Of a stretch of DNA of 5,038 nt, positions 1-5,038 are shown piece after piece. The notes under the pieces were generated by a model that was not told the origin of the DNA, made no database searches, and worked only from the letters and a program-made list of their open reading frames with translations. Every line of letters begins with the position of its first letter. Position 1 is the stretch's first letter. Source of the DNA: Pseudomonadota bacterium (GTDB lineage Bacteria; Pseudomonadota; Alphaproteobacteria; Rhizobiales; Xanthobacteraceae); NCBI GenBank assembly GCA_023433965.1, contig JAEYTQ010000613.1, positions 1-5,038 of the forward strand. The letters run 5' to 3'. The translations under genes and the position numbers were made by a program.

Positions 1-272
1 TGCGCGACAAGCGCATCGCAGGTGCCGGTCTCGACGTCTGGTCCAAGGAACCGCCGCCGCCGGAGCATCCGCTGCTCCAGTTCGACAACGTCCTCGCAAG
101 CCCGCATACGGCCGGCGTGACTATCGAGGCGCGGCAAAACATGGGGCGCATCGCGGCGGAACAGGTGCTGGACGTGCTCGACGGCAAGCGCCCGCCGCGG
201 ATCATCAATCCCGAGGTCTGGCCGCATTATGCGGAGCGATTCAAGCAGGCCTTCGGCGTCACCCCGGGGTAG
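1..272 (+). CDS. D-2-hydroxyacid dehydrogenase (phosphoglycerate dehydrogenase-like), C-terminal fragment
   Basis: This is the 3' end of a gene that starts before the window; 89 complete codons are visible from base 3 to the TAG at 270-272. The fragment begins RDKRIAGAGLDVW, the usual end of the NAD-binding domain in NAD(P)-dependent D-2-hydroxyacid dehydrogenases. It continues with LASPHTAG, where the His (codon 105-107) is the family's catalytic acid/base histidine. The closing stretch, with IINPEVWPHYAERF, matches how phosphoglycerate dehydrogenase-like members end. The family interconverts 2-hydroxy acids and 2-keto acids in the cytoplasm using NAD(P). The substrate cannot be decided because the specificity residues lie in the missing part. 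No regulatory ACT domain follows, which argues against a long SerA. The gene ends 108 bases before the next + strand gene, which appears to have its own promoter. Confidence 0.88.
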   Translation, partial: RDKRIAGAGLDVWSKEPPPPEHPLLQFDNVLASPHTAGVTIEARQNMGRIAAEQVLDVLDGKRPPRIINPEVWPHYAERFKQAFGVTPG

Positions 273-304
273 GGGACCCGGTGGCGCGAAAACGCGCTCC
301 AGGC

Positions 305-318
305 TTGATCCGCGTCAA
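305..318 (+). promoter_or_regulatory. Putative FixK/FNR-family binding site
   Basis: TTGATCCGCGTCAA is a palindrome with intact TTGA and TCAA half-sites separated by six bases, the core recognised by FNR/FixK-type regulators (known for the family; in Bradyrhizobium, FixK2). Its centre is at 311.5. A class II activator site centred at -40.5 would place transcription start near 352, about 29 bases before the ATG at 381. That spacing fits the ribosome binding site and start codon well. The site was found by eye and binding is inferred. Confidence 0.6.
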
Positions 319-339
319 AATCTCCTTTCCCAGTCCCGC

Positions 340-346
340 CTAAATG
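340..346 (+). promoter_or_regulatory. Possible -10 element for the 70-residue protein gene
   Basis: CTAAATG lies in an otherwise GC-rich stretch, where a -10 hexamer would fall if the palindrome at 305-318 were centred at -40.5. The match to TATAAT is weak (three of six, including the final T of CTAAAT). There is no convincing -35, as expected of an activator-dependent promoter. The call depends mainly on the upstream palindrome. Confidence 0.35.
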
Positions 347-370
347 AGGCTAAAGTGGTGTCGGGGCAGC

Positions 371-376
371 AGGAGG
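371..376 (+). promoter_or_regulatory. Ribosome binding site deciding the start at 381
   Basis: A full AGGAGG Shine-Dalgarno sequence is followed by four bases and then ATG at 381. It fixes the start of the 70-residue protein and excludes the longer overlapping reading frame that opens at 344, which has no such signal. Confidence 0.8.
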
Positions 377-380
377 TCCC

Positions 381-593
381 ATGTCAATCTATGTCGTCAG
401 GTTCATGAAGGACGTGCTCGGCGAGTATGGCCGGCAGAGCGAGATCTGCCAGGGCACACTCGAGATCGACGCCGCCGACGAGAACGAGGCCAAGGAGCGG
501 GCCAAGGCGAAGTTCTGCAAGGACCAGGCATTGCATCACTGGTCCCTGCACGCCGACCGCATCCATGTGAGACCGGCCGACTTTCCGTCCTGA
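381..593 (+). CDS. Small conserved-type hypothetical protein, 70 residues
   Basis: The function is unknown. The protein begins MSIYVVRFMKDVLGEYGR and ends HADRIHVRPADFPS. It has no signal peptide or membrane segment, so it is probably cytoplasmic. Its pattern looks like a small beta-alpha-beta fold: a beta strand (residues 2-8), a second strand (24-30), an acidic and basic helix (31-46) and a last strand around 58-64. It has two cysteines (23 and 46) and a His-rich patch (His52, His53, His57, His62), which could suit metal or redox chemistry, but no known motif is formed. From memory, similar short proteins recur in Bradyrhizobium genomes; this was not checked. A perfect AGGAGG and an upstream FixK/FNR-like palindrome support real expression, probably under low oxygen. 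Its stop lies 3 bases from the stop of the convergent acetyltransferase gene. Confidence 0.8.
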   Translation: MSIYVVRFMKDVLGEYGRQSEICQGTLEIDAADENEAKERAKAKFCKDQALHHWSLHADRIHVRPADFPS

Positions 594-596
594 AGC

Positions 597-1178
597 TCAT
601 CGGGCAGGCGCTCGGACCGGCGGGGGCGCTGTCGCGCCGGCGCCGAGCGAGCGCTGCACCATCACGGTGTCGGACCAGCGGCCGTGGCGATAGGCGACGC
701 CGCAAAGCAGGCCGGCGCGTGTGAAGCCGAATTTTTCGTGCAGCGCCAGCGAGGGCGCGTTGTCGGCGTCGATATAGCCGATCAACTGGCGGAAGCCGGC
801 GGCGGCGCAGCCGTCGATCAGTTCCTGGAGCAAGAGCCGTCCCACTCCACGGGCGAGATGCGCGTGGTGGACGTAGATCGAGTGCTTGGCCGTGTAGCGA
901 TAGGCCGGGCGCTTACGGAACAGCACGGCATAGGCATAGCCGACGACCTCGCCGCGATAGGTGGCGACCAGATGCGGCAGGCGGGTCTGCTTCAGGTTCT
1001 TGCGCCGGTCGCGCAGGTCGTCCGGCTCCGGCGCACCGGTTCCCTCGACATCGCGCGGCACACCATTTCGGACGTGATGGCGGTAGATCGCCAGCATCGC
1101 CTCGACGTCGCTCTCGCGTGACGGCCTGACCAGGACGGCTTCGTCGCTCGCGCGCGCAGCTGTTTCGTTCATCGGCAC
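597..1178 (-). CDS. GNAT N-acetyltransferase, phosphinothricin acetyltransferase-like family
   Basis: This is a cytoplasmic acetyl-CoA-dependent N-acetyltransferase of 193 residues from the GTG at 1178, or 191 from the ATG at 1172. The GNAT fold is visible throughout: an opening VRPSRESDVEAMLAIY (17-32), the RPAYRYT segment (90-96), strand SIYV (100-103), the acetyl-CoA pyrophosphate loop LARGVGRLLL (108-117, with Leu where Q/R is usual), IDADNAPSLALHEKFGF (136-152), and a closing GRWSDTVMVQRSL. These are hallmarks of the Bar/Pat group, which acetylates phosphinothricin, methionine sulfoximine and other small amino acids. The residue aligning with the catalytic Glu of Bar appears to be Lys98, so herbicide specificity should not be assumed. 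The GTG directly follows the decarboxylase stop (TAGGTGCCGATG), indicating an operon and likely coupling. The AGGTG before the ATG is a poor, close ribosome binding site, so either start is possible. The tail after 178 is Ala/Pro-rich. Confidence 0.88.
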   Translation of the reverse strand: MPMNETAARASDEAVLVRPSRESDVEAMLAIYRHHVRNGVPRDVEGTGAPEPDDLRDRRKNLKQTRLPHLVATYRGEVVGYAYAVLFRKRPAYRYTAKHSIYVHHAHLARGVGRLLLQELIDGCAAAGFRQLIGYIDADNAPSLALHEKFGFTRAGLLCGVAYRHGRWSDTVMVQRSLGAGATAPPPVRAPAR

Positions 1179-3536
1179 CTACTCGGCGACGACATACGTG
1201 TAGAGCCCGATGCGCCCGTTCGGATCGACCTCCTTGTAGACACCCTGGATCTCGACGTCGAAGCCAGGGAAGGTGTTGAAGCAGGTCTCGAACATCTTGA
1301 GATAGTCGATCATGGGCTTGGCCCGTTCCGTCAGCCGTTCCCCGGGCACGATGGTGGCGATGCCAGGCGGATAGACGACGAAGGGCGTGGTGGCAATGCG
1401 GCCGGCGATCGCCTCGATGGGCAGATAGTCGACATCGTTCCGGAACAGATGGCGTGCGGCATCGCGGGGCGACATCGCGATCTCGGGCATGTGCTCGGGC
1501 ATGAACTGCCGCGCCTGGAGCGCGCAGACATCGGCGGCGCGAAAGAAGCGGTGCATGTCGCCGCAGAGATCGCGCAGGCGCGCGCCGGCATAGCGCCCCT
1601 GCCGCCGCAGATGGAATTCAGGGATCGCCTCGGCCAGCAGCGCATTGTCGTCGTGCAGCCTCTTGAACGCCACGAGGCCGGAGATCAGCGTGCCGGCCTT
1701 GCTCGCTTCGACGCCGGGCGTGAGCAGGAAGAGCAAGGAGTTGAGGTCGTTCTTCTCTGGAACGATGCGGTGCTCCCGCAGATACTGCGCGACCACCGGT
1801 GCGGGGATGCCGTGCTCGGCATAGGCGCCGGTGAGGCGGTCGAACCCGGGGGTGAGCAGTGTCAGCTTGTTCGGGTCGGTCATGGCAAAGCCTTCCGCGA
1901 GATCGGGAAACCCGTGCCAGTTGCTGTCCGAGGAGAGTTGCCAAAGGGCGGGATTCGTCGCGAGCTCGTCGGTGGAGAGCGTCTCCCAGGCGACGTTGTG
2001 GACCGCGCCGGGTCGGCTGACGTCGGCAATGGCGACGCGGTCGGGAACGAAGGGCTCGAAGAACCAGCGGCGATCGGGATTTTGCTCCTTCTCCTCGAAT
2101 TCCCGGCGCATCGCGCGGATCTTTTTGCGGAGCTCGATGCCGAGCCGGATAGTGTCATCCCACAACACCTCGCCGGAGCGGCCCTTCATCATCTGCGCCC
2201 CGACGTCGAGCGAGGCGAACAGCGGATAGAAGGGCGACGTTGATGCATGCTGCATGAAGCTCTCGTTGAAGCGGCGGTGCTCGACGCGCCGCTTCTGGCC
2301 GCGGATGTGACGGTCCTTGATGTGGATCTGCGAGGCCTGCGAGAAGCTCGCCAACTGCTTGTGGGTCGACTGCGTCGCAATGATGCCGGGAGCCTCAGGA
2401 GGAAGATTGGCCAGTCCCATGGCGAAGCGGCCGGCATAGAGCGGATGAAATTTCATGAAGCCGGCCCAAGCCTCGTCGAACAGGATGTAGTCGCAGAGAT
2501 GGCCGACGCGCTTGATGATCATCTCGGCGCTGTGGATCGAACCGTCATAAGTGCACTGCTCGACCACGGCGACGCGGAACGGACGCTCCTTGCGCCAGGC
2601 ATCGCGATCCTTCACCAAGGGATGGTTGCGGATCGCCTCGCGCAGGACCTTCTCGTCCAGCATGTCCCAGCGCATTGGGCCGATAAGACCCCAGGCGTTG
2701 CGGACGGTCGGGACGTAGACCGGGATGCCACCATTGATCATCAGCGCGCCGTGATGCGCGGCCTTGTGGTTGTTGCGGTCGAACAGCACGAGATCGCCGT
2801 CGGTGACGAGAGCCCCGAGTGCGACCTTGTTCGACGTCGAGGTGCCGTTGAGCACGAAGTAGGTCTTCTCCGCGCCGAAGATTGCGGCCGCTTCCTTTTG
2901 CGCCTTCAGCGCCGGCCCCTCATGGGTGAGGAGGTCGCCGAGGTCGAGCACGGAATTGTCGAGATCGTCGCGGAACACGGATTCGCCGAGATGCTCGACG
3001 AACACGCGCCCGATCGGGCTGCGGTTGTAGAACACGCCGCCGTTGTGGCCGGGACAGGTCCAGAGCTGGTTGCCTTCCTCGGCATAGTCGACCAGCGCAC
3101 CGAAGAACGGCGTCTTCAGCGTTTCGGCATATTGCTTGAGACGGCTGATCAGGTTTTTGGCGATGAAGGGCGGCGTCTCCTCGGACAGGAAGACATAACC
3201 GTCGATGAAATCGAGCACCTCGACCGGCAGATCCTCGAACCGCTTGCGACGGATCAGCAGGATGATGGGGAAGTCGAGGCCGCGGCGGCGCATCAGATTG
3301 ATCAGCGATGCGGTCTTGCCTTCGAGGCCCTTTTTGCCCCAGTCCACCACCATGCAGCCGATCGCGGCGTCGGTCTGCACCGCCATCTCGGCATCCTCCA
3401 GCTTGCGAGCCCGGACCACCTCGAAGCCGGAACGCTGGATCTCCTCGATGATCTGGTTGAAGCGGACGCCCTCGAGATCGTCGGCGTCGAACACAGGTGC
3501 GGCGAACAGGAAGTTGAAGCGCTTGAAATAGTCCAT
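1179..3536 (-). CDS. Orn/Lys/Arg decarboxylase, PLP-dependent, closest in motifs to ornithine decarboxylase SpeC/SpeF
   Basis: This enzyme decarboxylates a basic amino acid; ornithine to putrescine is the best guess. Residue numbers count from the ATG at 3536 (785 residues, slightly longer than the 710-755 usual in E. coli). An N-terminal receiver-like wing domain spans about 4-135. The PLP fold type I core follows, with GTSTSNK (231-237), FDRNNHKA (252-259, ring-stacking His257), FDEAW (353-357, Asp354 to the PLP nitrogen) and QSTHKQLASFSQASQIH, whose Lys393 (codon 2358-2360) is the Schiff-base lysine. The stretches HASTSPFYPLFASLDV, VPEKNDLNSLLFLLTPG and FPGFDVEIQGVYKE resemble E. coli SpeC/SpeF more than LdcI or AdiA as I recall them. 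The frame stays open upstream to a GTG at 3632 overlapping the preceding stop. I chose the ATG because family-like sequence starts there (MDYFKRFNFLF) and the extra 32 residues look non-conserved. Its ribosome binding site is weak (GGGG six bases upstream). Arginine or lysine as substrate is not excluded. Confidence 0.9.
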   Translation of the reverse strand: MDYFKRFNFLFAAPVFDADDLEGVRFNQIIEEIQRSGFEVVRARKLEDAEMAVQTDAAIGCMVVDWGKKGLEGKTASLINLMRRRGLDFPIILLIRRKRFEDLPVEVLDFIDGYVFLSEETPPFIAKNLISRLKQYAETLKTPFFGALVDYAEEGNQLWTCPGHNGGVFYNRSPIGRVFVEHLGESVFRDDLDNSVLDLGDLLTHEGPALKAQKEAAAIFGAEKTYFVLNGTSTSNKVALGALVTDGDLVLFDRNNHKAAHHGALMINGGIPVYVPTVRNAWGLIGPMRWDMLDEKVLREAIRNHPLVKDRDAWRKERPFRVAVVEQCTYDGSIHSAEMIIKRVGHLCDYILFDEAWAGFMKFHPLYAGRFAMGLANLPPEAPGIIATQSTHKQLASFSQASQIHIKDRHIRGQKRRVEHRRFNESFMQHASTSPFYPLFASLDVGAQMMKGRSGEVLWDDTIRLGIELRKKIRAMRREFEEKEQNPDRRWFFEPFVPDRVAIADVSRPGAVHNVAWETLSTDELATNPALWQLSSDSNWHGFPDLAEGFAMTDPNKLTLLTPGFDRLTGAYAEHGIPAPVVAQYLREHRIVPEKNDLNSLLFLLTPGVEASKAGTLISGLVAFKRLHDDNALLAEAIPEFHLRRQGRYAGARLRDLCGDMHRFFRAADVCALQARQFMPEHMPEIAMSPRDAARHLFRNDVDYLPIEAIAGRIATTPFVVYPPGIATIVPGERLTERAKPMIDYLKMFETCFNTFPGFDVEIQGVYKEVDPNGRIGLYTYVVAE

Positions 3537-3550
3537 GTCGAGCCCCGGAT

Positions 3551-3575
3551 GTGCAGGAGATACAGCTCTCTGCAC
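3551..3575 (-). promoter_or_regulatory. Imperfect inverted repeat in the decarboxylase leader
   Basis: On the + strand GTGCAGGAG (3551-3559) pairs with CTC (3566-3568) and CTGCAC (3570-3575), giving nine base pairs, one bulged base (3569) and a six-base loop. It ends 14 bases before the ATG at 3536. As RNA on the minus strand it could form a hairpin near the ribosome binding site; as DNA it could be an operator. It has no T-run after it, so it is not a typical intrinsic terminator for the upstream gene. The role is unknown. Confidence 0.4.
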
Positions 3576-3579
3576 ATTC

Positions 3580-3598
3580 GATGACAGTGGGATGACAG
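3580..3598. repeat. Direct repeat of GATGACAG with 11-bp period
   Basis: GATGACAG occurs at 3580-3587 and again at 3591-3598, separated by TGG, so the units repeat every 11 bp, about one helical turn. It lies in the 92-base gap between the molybdenum-enzyme stop and the decarboxylase ATG. Same-face spacing is typical of operators bound by a dimer or tandem monomers, but two 8-base copies can also arise by chance. Confidence 0.35.
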
Positions 3599-3628
3599 GA
3601 GCGAGGCTAGCCCTGCGGCGACGCCCCT

Positions 3629-5038
3629 TCACTCCAGCAACTTGTCCAACGTGATCGGGAAGCGCCGGACGCGCTTGCCGGTGGCATGATAGACGGCGTT
3701 CGCAATCGCCGCGGGCACGCCGACGATGCCGATTTCGCCGAGCCCCTTGATGCCCAGCCTGTTGATGCGGTCGTCGGGCTCGTCGACGAAAATGACGTCG
3801 ATGTCGTGGACGTCGGCGTTCACGGGGATGTGGTATTCGGCAATGTTCGCATTCATGATGCGGCCGAAGCGGTGATCCATCACGGTCTCCTCGTGCAGCG
3901 CCATCCCGATCCCCCAGACGATGCCGCCCATGATCTGGCTGCGGCCCGTCTTGGTGTTGAGGATGCGCCCGGCCGCGACTGCACTCACGACCCGCGTGAC
4001 GCGGATGACGCCGAGCTCCTCGTCGATCTTCACCTCGGCGAAAACCGCGGAATGCGTGTTGCGGGCGTGCGATTTATCCTCGGGGAACTGGTTGAGCTTC
4101 TCCTTCTCGATGCGCTCGCGCCGGCTGTGGCGCATGACGTCCGCAATCGAGACGGCAGCCCTGCCGTTGCCGACGACCATGCCGTCGGCCAGGGTGGCGT
4201 TGGCGGCATCCAAATCGGCGAGCGGCGAGCCCGGCATTGCCTTGGCGAGGTGCACGAGCTCCTGGCGAATCTCTTCGGCCGCTCCCAGCACCGCATGCGC
4301 GCTGGACGCCGCCATCCAGGAGCCGCCCTCGACGGGGGCCTGCGGCAAGGTCGAATCGGCGAGGCGAACGCTGATGTTCTCGATCGGCAGGCCGAGCGCA
4401 TCGGCCGCGACCTGCGCCACGATGGTGTAGGTGCCGGTGCCGATATCGGACGCGGCGCAGGAGACCTCGGCGTGGCCGTTGGCCGTCAGCACGATTCGGA
4501 CGGCGACCGGCATCTGCAGCGCCTCCCACACCCCGCTCGCCATGCCCCAGCCGACAAGTTCCTTGCCGTGGCGCATGGAGCGTGGCGCCGGATTGCGGCG
4601 AGCCCAGCCGAAGGACTCTGCCCCACGTGCATAGCATTCGCGCAGCTGCTTGCTGGTATAGGGTAGGTCTTCGCTCTGGTCGCGGTCCGAGTAGCATTTT
4701 AGCCGTAGCTCGATTGGATCGAGCTTCAGCGCGACGGCCAGTTCGTCCATCGCGCATTCGAGCGCGCAGACGCCCGTTGCCGCACCCGGCGCGCGCATGT
4801 CGCAGGGCGTCGCGACGTCGAGGTCCACCAGCTTGTGGGAGTAGTAAGTGTTGGGGCTCTTGTAGAGCTGCTCGGCCCAGCCGGTGTCATTGCGGGAAAA
4901 GTCCTCGTAGCGGGAGGTGACGGCGATGGCTTCATGGGTGATCGCATCGAGGGTGCCCTCCGGCCTTGCCCCGAGCGCGACATGCTCGATGCTCATGGGC
5001 CGATAGCCGAGCCCGTACATCTGCTGCCGTGTCAGCAC
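3629..5038 (-). CDS. Xanthine dehydrogenase/aldehyde oxidoreductase family molybdopterin-binding subunit, C-terminal part
   Basis: The gene starts beyond the right edge; 469 residues and the TGA at 3631-3629 are visible, about two thirds of the roughly 730-770 usual for this subunit. The family hydroxylates aldehydes or N-heterocycles at a molybdenum cofactor and works with 2Fe-2S and FAD subunits, resembling PaoABC of E. coli. In visible numbering, MRAPGAATG (81-89) followed by ALECAMDELAVALKLDPIELRLK is the conserved cofactor-binding region. SDIGTGTYTIVAQVAADALGLP (197-218) and EGGSWMAASSAHAV (237-250) contact the cofactor. KGLGEIG (431-437) holds the catalytic Glu435 (codon 3734-3736), so the active site looks intact. 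The usual Glu after RAPG is Ala here. In PaoABC-type operons this subunit is last, so the Fe-S and FAD genes probably lie beyond 5038. The exact substrate and any Tat signal on a partner subunit cannot be judged. Confidence 0.9.
   Translation of the reverse strand: MLTRQQMYGLGYRPMSIEHVALGARPEGTLDAITHEAIAVTSRYEDFSRNDTGWAEQLYKSPNTYYSHKLVDLDVATPCDMRAPGAATGVCALECAMDELAVALKLDPIELRLKCYSDRDQSEDLPYTSKQLRECYARGAESFGWARRNPAPRSMRHGKELVGWGMASGVWEALQMPVAVRIVLTANGHAEVSCAASDIGTGTYTIVAQVAADALGLPIENISVRLADSTLPQAPVEGGSWMAASSAHAVLGAAEEIRQELVHLAKAMPGSPLADLDAANATLADGMVVGNGRAAVSIADVMRHSRRERIEKEKLNQFPEDKSHARNTHSAVFAEVKIDEELGVIRVTRVVSAVAAGRILNTKTGRSQIMGGIVWGIGMALHEETVMDHRFGRIMNANIAEYHIPVNADVHDIDVIFVDEPDDRINRLGIKGLGEIGIVGVPAAIANAVYHATGKRVRRFPITLDKLLE

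Noticed and set aside
284..297. GCGCG-AAAA-CGCGC hairpin after the dehydrogenase stop
   Set aside because: It is a perfect 5-bp stem with a tetraloop but is short and has no T-run after it. It may help end transcription but is not enough to call an intrinsic terminator.
344..724. A 126-codon + strand frame overlapping the 70-residue gene
   Set aside because: Its product is Arg-rich and low in complexity, typical of an out-of-frame reading. The AGGAGG is positioned for the ATG at 381 instead.
684..1121. A 145-codon + strand open frame opposite the acetyltransferase
   Set aside because: It lies in the complementary-codon phase of the acetyltransferase gene and shows no motif or good ribosome binding site.
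597..1178. Calling the acetyltransferase a herbicide resistance gene (bar/pat)
   Set aside because: The family resemblance is clear, but the key Glu position appears to be Lys98 and such genes are common chromosomal members with unknown substrates.
2247..3584. A 445-codon + strand open frame opposite the decarboxylase, with a 264-codon one in the same phase at 1449-2243
   Set aside because: The frame pairs codon position 1 with position 3 of the real gene, so a stop needs a sense TTA, CTA or TCA codon, all rare in GC-rich genes. The two frames are separated by just such a TCA (Ser in HASTSP). Its composition has no recognisable domain, while the minus strand reads as an intact enzyme.
3603..3614. 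GGCTAGCC palindrome near the end of the molybdenum-enzyme gene
   Set aside because: The symmetric part is 8 bases with no loop and breaks at the next pair, so it is neither a terminator nor a convincing operator.
3686..4666. A 326-codon + strand open frame opposite the molybdenum-enzyme gene
   Set aside because: It has the same antisense phase effect as above. Its Asp/Val/His-rich product matches no family I know, and the minus strand shows conserved catalytic motifs throughout.

Overview
The window looks like chromosomal DNA from a GC-rich alphaproteobacterium, most likely a Bradyrhizobium or close relative in the Hyphomicrobiales. This rests on three things: high GC with strong third-position GC bias, a FixK/FNR-type palindrome ahead of a small rhizobial-looking protein, and protein families read by eye. 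No database was searched, so the taxon is an inference.

Layout. Positions 1-272 (+) hold the C-terminal end of a D-2-hydroxyacid dehydrogenase. Positions 273-380 are a short intergenic region with a TTGA-N6-TCAA palindrome (305-318), a possible -10 and a strong ribosome binding site, all serving a 70-residue protein at 381-593 (+). The remainder is on the minus strand. In transcription order it carries the C-terminal 469 residues of a molybdopterin-binding subunit of a xanthine dehydrogenase/aldehyde oxidoreductase (5038-3629), a large PLP-dependent ornithine/lysine/arginine decarboxylase whose motifs are closest to ornithine decarboxylase SpeC/SpeF (3536-1179), and a GNAT acetyltransferase of the phosphinothricin-acetyltransferase-like family (1178-597). 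The small gene and the acetyltransferase converge with only 3 bases between their stop codons.

How the genes may work together. The decarboxylase and acetyltransferase genes abut without a gap, so they are very probably co-transcribed and perhaps translationally coupled. A decarboxylase that makes a diamine next to an N-acetyltransferase suggests amine or amino-acid modification, but the acetyltransferase substrate cannot be read from the sequence. The molybdenum enzyme is separated from the decarboxylase by 92 bases containing an imperfect hairpin and an 11-bp-period direct repeat, so the decarboxylase may have its own control or may be read through from upstream. The small + strand gene is probably induced under low oxygen if its palindrome is a true FixK/FNR site.

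Most of the window is ordinary metabolic sequence. I see no mobile element, CRISPR array, RNA gene or clear new system. The points worth a second look are the FixK-like box, the altered acetyltransferase active-site position, the decarboxylase leader, and the decarboxylase-acetyltransferase coupling.
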